Part shown: in pieces, positions 53,290-62,524 of the stretch
Position numbering within the stretch: position 1 is the stretch's first letter
How the letters are laid out: every line of letters begins with the position of its first letter
From: Mongoliitalea daihaiensis
Lineage (GTDB): Bacteria; Bacteroidota; Bacteroidia; Cytophagales; Cyclobacteriaceae
DNA length: 64,000 nt
Direction of reading: 5' to 3'
Assembly: GCF_021596945.1 (NCBI RefSeq)
Contig: NZ_CP063779.1
Coordinates: forward strand, 2,020,001 to 2,084,000
The notes under the pieces: model-generated
Told to the model about the DNA's origin: nothing
Databases searched by the model: none
What the model saw: the letters and a program-made list of their open reading frames with translations, nothing else
Translations under genes and position numbers: made by a program

Positions 53290-54063
53290 TTATTCTTTAT
53301 CGAAGTTTATGTATATAGGTGAATCTACTCGTAATCCCAATAAGTCTGCGCCATGGCCTTGGTTGATTCCGATTTCCATTACCCCCAGACTATTGAACAG
53401 CACAAAACAATCCCCATAATCCACCTCTTCATACGATTGATGAACTACCGTAGATTCTTCTCTACCAAATCGGATGGTAAATTTCCCTGGATTAAGTAAA
53501 TCAAATACGTCTTTGGGGATATTGGTCAACATATTTCCGTAATTATCTATTTGTAGAATATGTCCTACGATTTCTTGTTTGGTGGCTTTAAATTGTCTTC
53601 CAATCATACGTTTGATGGAACGGAGAGGTCCGCCAAAGTCATGAATAGCTGCACCGCTCGCGACTTTTGCGACTATAGGTGCCAATAAATCCTTGGTAGG
53701 GAACGTAGTCCCTTGGATATGTGCATCAGTCAATTGGACTATAATTCCTGGTTCCTGCTCCGAAAGCAGGCTCAATACACCGTTATTTGGGCCGATAAAA
53801 ATATGTTCTTCATGCTTGATCGCAATGAATCCATCCTTTTTGGCGGCAGTACCATTCATTGCCAATAGATGCACTGTTCCCTTAGGGAAGTCTTTGTAAA
53901 TAGACTTCACTAAAAAAGCTGCTTGCGCGGTATTGTAAGGATCAATCTGATGACTGATGTCCACAATTATCAATTGAGGGTTGATTGATAACATTTTTGC
54001 TTTGACAGCGGAAACGTAAAAATCCCGTTCTCCAAAATCCGAGGTGAATGTTATCAGTGCCAT
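53290..54063 (-). CDS. S-adenosyl-L-methionine hydroxide adenosyltransferase family (DUF62)
   Basis: A 257-residue SAM-hydrolysing enzyme, splitting SAM with water to adenosine and methionine. The opening ITFTSDFGERDFYVSAVKA and VDISHQIDPYNTAQAAFLV are family signatures; FIGPNNGVLSLL and DNYGNMLTNI follow. I prefer the ATG at 54063 to the upstream start (54150), which adds 29 residues before the conserved start. It is divergent from phoH. Confidence 0.92.
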   Translation of the reverse strand: MALITFTSDFGERDFYVSAVKAKMLSINPQLIIVDISHQIDPYNTAQAAFLVKSIYKDFPKGTVHLLAMNGTAAKKDGFIAIKHEEHIFIGPNNGVLSLLSEQEPGIIVQLTDAHIQGTTFPTKDLLAPIVAKVASGAAIHDFGGPLRSIKRMIGRQFKATKQEIVGHILQIDNYGNMLTNIPKDVFDLLNPGKFTIRFGREESTVVHQSYEEVDYGDCFVLFNSLGVMEIGINQGHGADLLGLRVDSPIYINFDKE

Positions 54064-54167
54064 AAGTGCAAGTCTGTTAAATTTTTCTATTTTTGTGATA
54101 GGTGTGAACAAAATTAGGAATTTATTCTTTACACCATAGACAGAATTCATTAATCAAATACAACAGG

Positions 54168-55169
54168 TTGGTAGAGAAAGTAATTACGTTGGAAAACATT
54201 CCGCTCCTTGATTTTTTAGGTGCAGGAAATGAAAATATTAAACAAATCTCCGATGCTTTTCCCCAAAGTAAAATTATCTCTAGAGGGAATGAGATACGCA
54301 TCCAAGGCAGAGCGCCTGAGATCTTAAGAATCAATGATCTTTTGAATATGCTATTTCAGCATTTCAATCGTTTTGGACATTTAACGCCAGAAAATGTCAA
54401 GGAGTATCTTGCACTAGAAAATGCCCCATTTCAAAATGATGAGGTCAATGATGTAATTGTCTATGGTAATAAGGGATTGGTAGTGAAACCAAAATCTGCT
54501 AATCAGCGGAAATTGGTGGATGCAGCCTTCAAAAATGATTTAGTGTTTGCTTTGGGACCAGCGGGGACGGGCAAAACGTATATAGCAGTAGCCTTGGCCG
54601 TTCGAGCCCTTAAAAATAGAGAGGTAAAACGAATCATCATCACTAGACCTGCCGTGGAAGCTGGTGAAAATCTTGGCTTTCTGCCAGGGGACTTACAAGA
54701 GAAGCTAGATCCGTACTTGAGACCGATCTACGATGCACTGAGTGATATGGTCCCTGCCGAAAAATTAAAATACTATCAGGAGACTCGAGTGATCGAAATT
54801 GCCCCTCTTGCGTACATGCGGGGTAGAACGCTTCATGATGCCTTTGTTTTACTGGATGAGGCGCAAAATACTACTAGTGAACAGATAAAAATGTTTCTAA
54901 CACGGATGGGGCCAAACTCCAAAGTCATCATCACGGGTGATCAAACCCAAGTGGACTTGCCCAATCGACAACGGTCTGGATTGAAAGAGGCACTCCGAAT
55001 ACTAAAAGATGTAAAAGGGATTGGTATAGTCAACTTGAGTGGAAAAGACGTTATTCGTCATAAACTGGTGAAATCCATTATTGAGGCTTACGATAGAGAA
55101 GAAGCTGAGAAATTTGAAAAAAGAGATGTCCATAACAGTAGAAAAGGTCCAGACACAGGAACAGCTTGA
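54168..55169 (+). CDS. phoH: PhoH family ATPase
   Basis: A 333-residue PhoH-like P-loop protein of uncertain function, perhaps RNA-related. The N-terminal region has a KH-like fold (about residues 10-70). Walker A is ALGPAGTGKTYIAVA (about residue 126), followed by ITRPAVEAGENLGFLPGDL and VLLDEAQNTT with Walker B. The start is TTG at 54168, after CAACAGG; no ATG fits. The GNAT gene starts 44 bases inside its 3' end. Confidence 0.93.
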   Translation: MVEKVITLENIPLLDFLGAGNENIKQISDAFPQSKIISRGNEIRIQGRAPEILRINDLLNMLFQHFNRFGHLTPENVKEYLALENAPFQNDEVNDVIVYGNKGLVVKPKSANQRKLVDAAFKNDLVFALGPAGTGKTYIAVALAVRALKNREVKRIIITRPAVEAGENLGFLPGDLQEKLDPYLRPIYDALSDMVPAEKLKYYQETRVIEIAPLAYMRGRTLHDAFVLLDEAQNTTSEQIKMFLTRMGPNSKVIITGDQTQVDLPNRQRSGLKEALRILKDVKGIGIVNLSGKDVIRHKLVKSIIEAYDREEAEKFEKRDVHNSRKGPDTGTA

Positions 55170-55563
55170 CATTATATTCAGCATTCGGGAAAAAGTATTT
55201 GTGATCGAACAGCAAGTAGACCCCTCTGAAGAGTATGATGCGTTTGAACCAACCTCAACACATTTTCTTGCTAAACTGGACGGAGATCCCTCAGGTACCG
55301 CCAGGTGGCGTTATACTGACAAGGGAATGAAATTGGAACGTTTTGCCGTCTTAAAAGAAAAACGCTCACTCGGGGTAGGCCAAGCATTGGTCAAAGCTGT
55401 AGTAGATGATATTGCTAGTCAGCCTGATACCAAAGGGAAAAAGCTGTACATGCATGCACAAGTAGATGCTATGCCCTTGTATGCTAAGTTTGGTTTTAAG
55501 CAAGTTGGCGAGCAATTTGAAGAATGTAATATCTTACATTACAAAATGGAACTATATTTGTAA
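55126..55563 (+). CDS. GNAT family N-acetyltransferase (ElaA-like)
   Basis: A 145-residue acetyltransferase. IREKVFVIEQQVDPSEEYD near residue 20 is typical of ElaA-like GNATs, followed by RFAVLKEKRSLGVGQALV as the acetyl-CoA loop and YAKFGFKQVGEQFEE near the end. The chosen ATG 55126 overlaps phoH by 44 bases; an upstream TTG is unlikely. Acceptor is unknown. Confidence 0.9.
   Translation: MSITVEKVQTQEQLDIIFSIREKVFVIEQQVDPSEEYDAFEPTSTHFLAKLDGDPSGTARWRYTDKGMKLERFAVLKEKRSLGVGQALVKAVVDDIASQPDTKGKKLYMHAQVDAMPLYAKFGFKQVGEQFEECNILHYKMELYL
55553..55560 (+). promoter_or_regulatory. -7 promoter element of the outer membrane protein gene
   Basis: TATATTTG matches TAnnTTTG and lies within the end of the GNAT gene, 28 bases before the next start codon. 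A -33 box is not clear. Confidence 0.45.
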
Positions 55564-55588
55564 CATACTAAAGACAAATTTTAAGGGT

Positions 55589-56110
55589 ATGAAAAAATTA
55601 TTATTAGTTTTGATTGCTGGGTTTTTCATGCAGCAATCTCTTTATGCGCAGGATCATGCGGCATCAGAAGTACGGTTGAATTTTCTTAATTTGATCGCAC
55701 TTGGAAAAGTTGAATTAGGGTATGAAAAATTTATTGCCAAAGATCAGTCCATCGGGTTGGAGTTACACTTAAATGACCGCTACGCATATAGATCGACTAA
55801 TGCTGAGCGTAATTTTAATACAACCGCACTACAGCTTTCTTATCAGTTTTATTTTGCAGGAGAAGATGATCATAGATTGTTTATATTTCCCTTCTTCAAA
55901 TACAGGTTTGGAGATTTTGTCGAACCATCTGGTGTCACAAATATGAACAGTGGATTAATTGGACTAGGGGGAGGATACAAGTGGGCATTCAATGATAAAT
56001 TCGCTTTTGGGCCTTTTGCTAGCATCGCTAGGGGTTTTAGTGAGGAAGTAAGTGATCGATTTAGTCCAATCGAGTTCAATTTTGGATTTACAGTTGGCTT
56101 AAGATTTTAA
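55589..56110 (+). CDS. outer membrane beta-barrel protein (DUF3575-like)
   Basis: A 173-residue protein with signal peptide MKKLLLVLIAGFFMQQSLYAQ and then about eight amphipathic strands ending FGFTVGLRF, an aromatic C-terminal residue typical of outer membrane barrels. The pattern (LNFLNLIALGKVELGYEKFI) resembles the DUF3575 group. The start ATG has AAGGG just upstream. Followed by a terminator. Confidence 0.83.
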   Translation: MKKLLLVLIAGFFMQQSLYAQDHAASEVRLNFLNLIALGKVELGYEKFIAKDQSIGLELHLNDRYAYRSTNAERNFNTTALQLSYQFYFAGEDDHRLFIFPFFKYRFGDFVEPSGVTNMNSGLIGLGGGYKWAFNDKFAFGPFASIARGFSEEVSDRFSPIEFNFGFTVGLRF

Positions 56111-56137
56111 AATAAACGTTTAATATCGTTTAGAATT

Positions 56138-56160
56138 GAGGGATTATTTCCCTCTTTTTT
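56138..56160 (+). terminator. rho-independent terminator
   Basis: Stem GAGGGA / TCCCTC with a TTATT loop and six T residues, 27 bases after the barrel gene. Confidence 0.9.
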
Positions 56161-56194
56161 GTTTTCTGGGTAAATTTCACCAAGCTAAGAGCCT

Positions 56195-58150
56195 ATGAAA
56201 TTTGCTGAATATCCCTTTGTGCGATACTTGCCTTTTTTTGTTGGAGGAATCATCCTGTCTCCATCACTTTCTCCTAATACCCAAGGGTGGCTTGGTGAGA
56301 TATTGCTCATTGCTTTTGGCTGTTTTTGTTTGCTCATATTTATTCACCGCGTAAAAGGCATCTATCACCACAAAGGTTTGACCCCCTTTCTTGCCTATGT
56401 GCAGTTAGTGCTTTTGGGCATGTGGATACAGTCCCAGAGGCATCAGCTACAAGAAAGACAGGTTTCTCTTCCAGTAGACGGGATTGTGGGATATACGGCC
56501 GTGGTCATCGACCATCAACAAACGAAACCTAACTCCAAACTTAACCGAGTTCGTGCCAAAGAAATTTATTATTTGGATACGATGATTCGCACGGATGTGG
56601 AAGTTTTACTATATCATCGAGTAGATACTTTATTGGTCCCAGGGAGTTTGGTTTGGATTTCTCAAGGTTTTGATCGGATAGAGGCACCACTCAATCCCCA
56701 AGAATTCGATTATCAACGCTTCATGTCGAGACAAGGAGTGCACTTTAGACAGTTTCTTTCTGATGAGCTTTTCATCATCGGTCATGTATCCGAACAACCG
56801 ATCGAACGTTTTTTCCAAAACCTCAGATTTCGAATTCAACAAGCTTTTGAGGCCCACTTTGATAATCATCAAGCAAAGCAAATTGCCAACGCCTTGCTTT
56901 TGGGACAAAAGAAGGACTTGGATAAAGAAGTGTCTGATGCTTATGCCACTGCGGGGGCAATGCACATTTTGGCTGTCTCAGGTTTGCATGTAGGTATCAT
57001 TTATGGTTTTTTCTTCCTATTGGTCAAACCTTACCGGTTAACTATAAGAAAGCGGGTATTCTACCTCTCTTTTATTATCTTGATCATTTGGTGCTACGCA
57101 TTAGTGACCGGGATGTCCCCATCCGTGATGCGGTCAGCTACTATGTTTACCATTATCGGCTTAGCACAGATGAAATCCAGGAGTCCCTCTATTTTCAATG
57201 CAATAGCTTTGTCTGCCTTTCTACTGCTCTTATTTGATCCAAATTTATTGTATTCGGTTGGTTTCCAATTATCCTACAGTGCATTGGTGGGAATTTTATT
57301 GATTCAACCATTGCTTGTCACGCTATGGCTTCCATCTTCGAAAATAGTAGACTATTGTTGGCAAATTACCACTGTGGGGGTGGCTGCTCAGGTGGCTACT
57401 TTTCCACTTTCAGCTCTCTACTTTGGGATTTTCCCTACCTATTTTATGCTATCTAATTTGATAGCCATTCCTGGGGCTTTTTTGATTATGTCCGTGGGTG
57501 TACCCTATATGCTCTTTTCTGGAATTCCTGGCGTTGCTGATGGGTTGGCTTGGATTACGGAGCAACTAATACGGGTGTTGAATACCTTAATCTCACTTAT
57601 ACAGCTATTGCCTGCAGCAAAGCTCACGGTGACTTGGCAATTATCAACTACTTGGATTTACTTGATTGCTCTGGTTCTCATACTTTTTCTTTGTTATAAG
57701 CCCCATAAATTTGCTATTGCCATGTTGATTTTATTGAGTGTTGTTTTGATTAGCGTGGATATTATTGAAAGTAGAAGACAGCCTGATCCTTGGATTGTGC
57801 ATTATTCCTTGAATAAGGGAGAAGTGATTGATTATTTTGTAGGAGGAAAGCGATACAGTTGGGAACAGGCCGCTGACTCCGAACTTAGCTTCAAAGTTAC
57901 CCCTTATCGAACACAAGTAGGAGCTCAGGAATCTTTTCCTTTAGAACTATTATATCGTGGAAATACCCCTTTTTTGCTTATTCCTGACTTTGGTTTAGTT
58001 CCAAAGGATAGTCTGATGTATCTTGCAATGGAACAATGGCAATACGATGGAGCGCGATGGCAACTCATAGCAGGCAATGAGTCTTTAGGGACCAAAAAAG
58101 GAGCTAGAAAGTACCTGATTGCAACTCAGCCAAAGATAATTCATCAGTAA
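56195..58150 (+). CDS. comEC: ComEC/Rec2-type DNA uptake channel protein
   Basis: A 651-residue integral membrane protein. An N-terminal DUF4131-like region (to about residue 190) precedes the competence domain with ILAVSGLHVGIIYGFFFLL (about residue 256) and about ten membrane segments, including TGMSPSVMRSA. It lacks the C-terminal metallo-beta-lactamase domain found in some ComEC, as is usual for Bacteroidota. It would pass single-stranded DNA through the inner membrane during natural transformation. Confidence 0.92.
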   Translation: MKFAEYPFVRYLPFFVGGIILSPSLSPNTQGWLGEILLIAFGCFCLLIFIHRVKGIYHHKGLTPFLAYVQLVLLGMWIQSQRHQLQERQVSLPVDGIVGYTAVVIDHQQTKPNSKLNRVRAKEIYYLDTMIRTDVEVLLYHRVDTLLVPGSLVWISQGFDRIEAPLNPQEFDYQRFMSRQGVHFRQFLSDELFIIGHVSEQPIERFFQNLRFRIQQAFEAHFDNHQAKQIANALLLGQKKDLDKEVSDAYATAGAMHILAVSGLHVGIIYGFFFLLVKPYRLTIRKRVFYLSFIILIIWCYALVTGMSPSVMRSATMFTIIGLAQMKSRSPSIFNAIALSAFLLLLFDPNLLYSVGFQLSYSALVGILLIQPLLVTLWLPSSKIVDYCWQITTVGVAAQVATFPLSALYFGIFPTYFMLSNLIAIPGAFLIMSVGVPYMLFSGIPGVADGLAWITEQLIRVLNTLISLIQLLPAAKLTVTWQLSTTWIYLIALVLILFLCYKPHKFAIAMLILLSVVLISVDIIESRRQPDPWIVHYSLNKGEVIDYFVGGKRYSWEQAADSELSFKVTPYRTQVGAQESFPLELLYRGNTPFLLIPDFGLVPKDSLMYLAMEQWQYDGARWQLIAGNESLGTKKGARKYLIATQPKIIHQ

Positions 58151-58193
58151 AGTGCTAGTTTTAGAGATCCAGTAAATTAAAATAATCAACTTC

Positions 58194-58970
58194 ATGAACC
58201 AACCCATATTAACCCACACACACAATCGAATCGGGTACATCACCTTAAACCGGGCAGATAAGCGAAATGCTCTCAACTCCGATATGGTCTTTGAAATGAA
58301 AAAAGCATTGACTGCCATGGCAGAAGATAAAGAGGTCAAAGTAGTTGTCATCAAAGCGGAGGGGACTGCTTTTTGTGCAGGTGCTGATTTGGGTTATTTG
58401 CAACAGCTGCAATCCAATACTTATGATGAAAACTTGGAGGATAGCAGAAATTTAAAAGATCTTTTTTACCAAATCTATACCTTTCCAAAGGTAGTAATTG
58501 CACAAATTCAGGGGCATGCCTTGGCAGGTGGTTGTGGTTTGGCGACGGTTTGTGATTTCTCATTTGCCGTAGATCATGCTAAATTTGGCTATACAGAAGT
58601 TAAAATTGGGTTTATTCCTGCGATTGTCAAGGTTTTTTTGTTGAGAAAAATCGGAGAGGGGAAAGCCAAACAACTGCTTTTAGATGGCGACCTTATCAGT
58701 GCACAAGAGGCTAAAGATATGGGATTGATCAATTGGGTGGTAGCCGCGGATGATTTGGAAGAAAAGGTGACTACCTATGCCTATAAGCTAATTCATCAAA
58801 ATTCCGGTCAATCCATGCGATTAACCAAGGAAATGATAGCTCTTGTGCAAGAGAAAAGTTTGGAGGATGGTCTGGACTATGCTGCTCAAATGAATGCGCA
58901 TGCACGAGCCACAGGTGACTGTCAAAAAGGGATTGCTTCATTTTTGAATAAAGAAAAGTTAAGCTGGTAA
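58194..58970 (+). CDS. enoyl-CoA hydratase/isomerase family protein
   Basis: A 258-residue crotonase-fold protein. NRADKRNALNSDM opens it, GTAFCAGADLGYL forms the oxyanion hole, and AQIQGHALAGGCGLATVCD is the second signature. The second catalytic Glu is present in YTEVKIGFIPA, but the first (usually in GGGxEL) is absent, reading GGCGL. This resembles methylglutaconyl-CoA hydratase-like or isomerase members; precise substrate unknown. One base separates it from recQ. Confidence 0.9.
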   Translation: MNQPILTHTHNRIGYITLNRADKRNALNSDMVFEMKKALTAMAEDKEVKVVVIKAEGTAFCAGADLGYLQQLQSNTYDENLEDSRNLKDLFYQIYTFPKVVIAQIQGHALAGGCGLATVCDFSFAVDHAKFGYTEVKIGFIPAIVKVFLLRKIGEGKAKQLLLDGDLISAQEAKDMGLINWVVAADDLEEKVTTYAYKLIHQNSGQSMRLTKEMIALVQEKSLEDGLDYAAQMNAHARATGDCQKGIASFLNKEKLSW

Positions 58971-58971
58971 G

Positions 58972-60882
58972 ATGCAAGAGCGGGCCTATCAAATTCTTCA
59001 ACAGTTTTTTGGGTATTCGGAATTCCGTCCGGCCCAATTGGGGATTGTTATGGCCGCTTTGAATGGGAAGGATTGTTTGGCATTGTTGCCAACTGGTGGG
59101 GGGAAGTCTATCTGTTTTCAAGTGCCAGCTCTTGCTATGGAGGGCATTTGTGTGGTGGTCAGTCCATTGATTGCGCTGATGAAGGATCAAGTGGATAATC
59201 TCCGGAAAAGAGGAGTGTTAGCCTCGGCTATTTATTCAGGGATGAGCAGGCGGGAAATTGATACAGTCCTAGACAATTGTATTTACGGCAATTACAAATT
59301 TCTCTACGTTTCCCCTGAGCGACTCAAGTCAGAGTTATTTATCGAGCGATTTAAAAAGATGAAGGTCTGCTTGCTTGCCATCGATGAAGCCCATTGTATT
59401 TCTCAATGGGGTTATGATTTCCGTCCACCCTATTTAGAGATTGCAGTCATTCGTCAATGGCATCCTCAAGTACCCTGCATGGCACTCACTGCCTCTGCCA
59501 CTCTACAGGTGAAACAGGACATCATCGATCGGTTGGAATTAAAGGAACCAGAGGTTTTTGTACGTTCATTTTCCCGCAAAAACCTGAGTTATACCGTTCG
59601 TTTTGCAGAAAACAAACTGGAACAAGGCATACGGATTCTTCAAAAAGTCCCAGGCACGGCCATTATATATGCCCGCAACCGGAAAGGAACCAAAGACTTG
59701 GCGGGGCTATTGAATCAAGCAGGGATTTCAGCAACTTTTTATCATGCAGGCTTGCCCGGGGAAGTTCGAGAAAGCAGGCAGCAAGAATGGAAGGCCAATA
59801 AAGTCCGAGTCATGGTAGCTACCAATGCCTTCGGAATGGGGATTGATAAACCGGATGTGCGCTTGGTCCTCCACTTGGATCTACCCGAAAACTTGGAAAA
59901 TTACTACCAAGAAGCGGGTCGTGCAGGTCGCGATGAGCAAAAAGCCTATGCAGTCTTATTGACCAACGAACAAGATTTGAAAGTCCTTCAGGACCGTGCC
60001 GCAATTACCTATCCTCCTATAGATTATCTTAGGAAAGTATACCAATGCTTGGCTAACTACTATCGTATGGCCGTCGGGAGTGGGCGCATGGTGAGTTTTG
60101 ATTTTGATGTGCAGGATTTTTGCCAAACGTATTCCCTTGAATTATTACTGACATACAATGCCATGAAAGTCCTGCAAGAAGAGGGCTTTATAGAACTCAA
60201 TGAAAGTTTTTTTGCCCCTTCAAAGATTAAATTTTCTGTCAGTCATGCAAGGTTATATGAGTTTCAGATTGCCCATGCGAAGTTAGATCCTTTGATAAAA
60301 GTGTTATTGAGAACCTATGGTGGAGAGCTATTTGGTGAGTTTATGTCTGTTCAGGAACAAAAGCTGGCTAAAGCTATGCAAATCTCTGAGTCAGCTCTTA
60401 TACATGGCTTGCAGCAATTAGATAAATTGGGTGTATTAGCTTATGATCAACGCAAAGATAAACCCCAGGTCACCTTTTTGACAGAGCGCTTTGATGCGGG
60501 TAAATTGCCTTTGCAGACTAAAAGGATTGCCGATCGTAGACAAAACGCCGTTGAAAAAGCGGCCGCCTTGGTGGCTTATGTAGGAAATACTACTGTCTGT
60601 AGAGCCAATCAGATTTCTCATTATTTTGGAGAAGTATCGGATCATTCTTGTGGGATTTGTGATGTATGCGTTCAGAAGAAAAAACAAGAAGGGGACCATT
60701 ACGTACAGGTAAAAAATAAGATAATTCAAACTTTACAGCAGGGTAAAGGGTTTTCTATGCATACACTGGAGGAGGTTACGGGTTTGAAAAAGGAAAAAGA
60801 CACGCTTGAAGTCTTGCGTGATCTGTCGGATGAGGGCCTAATCGTAGAGGAACCCAGTGGACACTATAAATTAAAAAACTAA
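58972..60882 (+). CDS. recQ: ATP-dependent DNA helicase RecQ
   Basis: A 636-residue RecQ helicase. FGYSEFRPAQLGIVMAAL is the Q motif, LLPTGGGKSICFQVPAL Walker A, AIDEAHCISQWGYDFRPPY the DEAH motif, LTASAT motif III, and YYQEAGRAGRDEQ motif VI. A zinc-binding region lies near residues 543-566 (CRANQ...CGICDVC), then a winged helix. No HRDC domain is evident at the C-terminus. The next gene starts on its last base. Confidence 0.95.
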   Translation: MQERAYQILQQFFGYSEFRPAQLGIVMAALNGKDCLALLPTGGGKSICFQVPALAMEGICVVVSPLIALMKDQVDNLRKRGVLASAIYSGMSRREIDTVLDNCIYGNYKFLYVSPERLKSELFIERFKKMKVCLLAIDEAHCISQWGYDFRPPYLEIAVIRQWHPQVPCMALTASATLQVKQDIIDRLELKEPEVFVRSFSRKNLSYTVRFAENKLEQGIRILQKVPGTAIIYARNRKGTKDLAGLLNQAGISATFYHAGLPGEVRESRQQEWKANKVRVMVATNAFGMGIDKPDVRLVLHLDLPENLENYYQEAGRAGRDEQKAYAVLLTNEQDLKVLQDRAAITYPPIDYLRKVYQCLANYYRMAVGSGRMVSFDFDVQDFCQTYSLELLLTYNAMKVLQEEGFIELNESFFAPSKIKFSVSHARLYEFQIAHAKLDPLIKVLLRTYGGELFGEFMSVQEQKLAKAMQISESALIHGLQQLDKLGVLAYDQRKDKPQVTFLTERFDAGKLPLQTKRIADRRQNAVEKAAALVAYVGNTTVCRANQISHYFGEVSDHSCGICDVCVQKKKQEGDHYVQVKNKIIQTLQQGKGFSMHTLEEVTGLKKEKDTLEVLRDLSDEGLIVEEPSGHYKLKN

Positions 60883-61478
60883 TGGCATCATTCATAGATG
60901 ATCTTTTTGGGAAGTTGTTTTCCAAAAAAAGAAAGCCTTTACAGGTGAAAGAAAACTTTGTTCAGTCTCCCCAGGAGTTGACTGCTTTGGAAAATTGGCT
61001 GAAATCATCCGATGCTACCTATATTTTTGACTTAGTTGGTAAAAATTATCATTTCAAAAAAGCAGGTATCAATAACGAGCCTGAAGTACATTTTTTAAAT
61101 AGTCCTTATGCTAACGGTTTTGCGGTGTCGTATGATCCCCCGTTTAATCCTGAAACTTTTTCTAAACTTTTCTTTGCTTTTGGTCGACGAATGTTAGCTT
61201 TGGGTTATAGACAGGTAAGTTTGGATCGGAAAATTGAGGAAATCAATGAAAAAGTAAAAACTACCGAAAAGCAATATTTCAAACCACCCTTGCAAGCGGA
61301 AGATTTTAATGCTAAAATCGATCAGCTATATGGAAATGTAAGTGTGGAAAAAGTTACGATTGACAATGAACCCAGCTTTATTAAAGTCCTAGTGACTGTG
61401 TATTCAGATCATCTGTATCAGCCGGCAAAGCCGTTTGAAGAGTTTATTGATCACATCTTTGAAACCAACAACCTATGA
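60882..61478 (+). CDS. conserved-looking protein of unknown function
   Basis: A 198-residue soluble protein, no signal peptide or membrane segment. A Lys-rich start (LFGKLFSKKRKPLQVKENF) is followed by two alpha-beta segments (WLKSSDATYIFDLVGKNYHF and SPYANGFAVSYDPPFNPETF). No named family is recognised. It sits between recQ and a Nudix gene with overlaps of 1 and 4 bases, so it is part of that operon. Confidence 0.8.
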   Translation: MASFIDDLFGKLFSKKRKPLQVKENFVQSPQELTALENWLKSSDATYIFDLVGKNYHFKKAGINNEPEVHFLNSPYANGFAVSYDPPFNPETFSKLFFAFGRRMLALGYRQVSLDRKIEEINEKVKTTEKQYFKPPLQAEDFNAKIDQLYGNVSVEKVTIDNEPSFIKVLVTVYSDHLYQPAKPFEEFIDHIFETNNL

Positions 61479-62026
61479 ACAGGAAGACACTCCGAGAAAG
61501 CCTAGAAAACTACCGAACACCATTTGAAGAGGAGGCTGCCTCCATTAAAGATTTTATTGATTTGACCCACGATGATTTAGCTTTCCAACGGGAGCGCGTA
61601 CAGGGTCATTTTACGGGTTCTTCTTGGATTGTTAATAAGCGAAGAACACATGCCTTGTTGACTTTACATCGCAAACTCAATAGATGGTTGCAACTGGGTG
61701 GTCATGCAGATGGTAATGAGAATCTCCGAGAAGTGGCCATGAAAGAGGCGATGGAAGAGAGTGGATTGACATCCTTGCGTTTGGTTGATAGCGGGATTTT
61801 TGATATCGATCGGCACATCATTCCTAAAAAAGGAGATGTTCCAGAGCATTTCCATTACGATGTACGCTTTCTGATCGAAGCAGAAATTGATGAACCCTTG
61901 AGTATTTCCGAAGAAAGTAAAGACTTAGCTTGGATTCCTTTTGATCGAGTAGAGGATTTGACGGGAGGGAATGCCTCCATTACGCGCATGTTAGAAAAAA
62001 CTAGTAAATCAGAAATATTGATCTAA
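61475..62026 (+). CDS. Nudix hydrolase
   Basis: A 183-residue hydrolase of nucleoside diphosphate-linked compounds. The Nudix box is clear: GHADGNENLREVAMKEAMEE followed by SGL, with the usual Arg replaced by Lys (KEAMEE). The N-terminal 60 residues are a helical extension. It overlaps the preceding gene by 4 bases. Substrate unknown. Confidence 0.92.
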   Translation: MNRKTLRESLENYRTPFEEEAASIKDFIDLTHDDLAFQRERVQGHFTGSSWIVNKRRTHALLTLHRKLNRWLQLGGHADGNENLREVAMKEAMEESGLTSLRLVDSGIFDIDRHIIPKKGDVPEHFHYDVRFLIEAEIDEPLSISEESKDLAWIPFDRVEDLTGGNASITRMLEKTSKSEILI

Positions 62027-62031
62027 TTATC

Positions 62032-62478
62032 ATGAATCAACCTTTAGTAGTAAATGGATTGGAGGATGTAAGATCCTCTTTTTCTTTTTCGGTACCCTTA
62101 CAGATTCGATTTTCAGATATAGATGGGTACATGCATGTAAATAATGGGGTATATTTCAGTTATCTGGAGCATGCTAGAGCACTTTTTTTGTACCAACAAT
62201 GTGGTTGGGATGTAATGGATGTAGGAACAGTTGTCGCTGATCTGCACATTTCATATAAAAAACCTATCCATGCTTTTGATAAGGTATCGGCATTTGTACG
62301 GTGCAAGCATGTTGGGAATAGCTCCTTTGTGTTGGAACAAGTCTTGGCAGGGATGACCGAACATGGTGCAGAAGTAGTCTATGCGAGTGCTTCTGTGGTG
62401 ATGGTCTCTGTAGATATGAAGACCATGAAACCCACACCTGTCCCAGAGCAATACCGAGTTAAATTGGAGCAGAAGTAA
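62032..62478 (+). CDS. acyl-CoA thioesterase (4HBT, YbgC/FadM-like)
   Basis: A 148-residue hotdog-fold thioesterase. FSDIDGYMHVNNGVYFSYLEHA carries the catalytic Asp-x2-x-His-x-Asn pattern of 4-hydroxybenzoyl-CoA thioesterase-like enzymes. ADLHISYKKPIHAFDKV follows. The substrate is an acyl-CoA of unknown type. It follows the Nudix gene by 5 bases. Confidence 0.9.
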   Translation: MNQPLVVNGLEDVRSSFSFSVPLQIRFSDIDGYMHVNNGVYFSYLEHARALFLYQQCGWDVMDVGTVVADLHISYKKPIHAFDKVSAFVRCKHVGNSSFVLEQVLAGMTEHGAEVVYASASVVMVSVDMKTMKPTPVPEQYRVKLEQK

Positions 62479-62499
62479 GATAATCAAGTGCAAAACCAC

Positions 62500-62507
62500 T
62501 ATCTTTG
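62500..62507 (+). promoter_or_regulatory. -7 promoter element of the TPR lipoprotein gene
   Basis: TATCTTTG matches TAnnTTTG, 17 bases before the GTG start. The -33 box is unclear. Confidence 0.45.
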
Positions 62508-62524
62508 CAGGAAATTTACGAGAC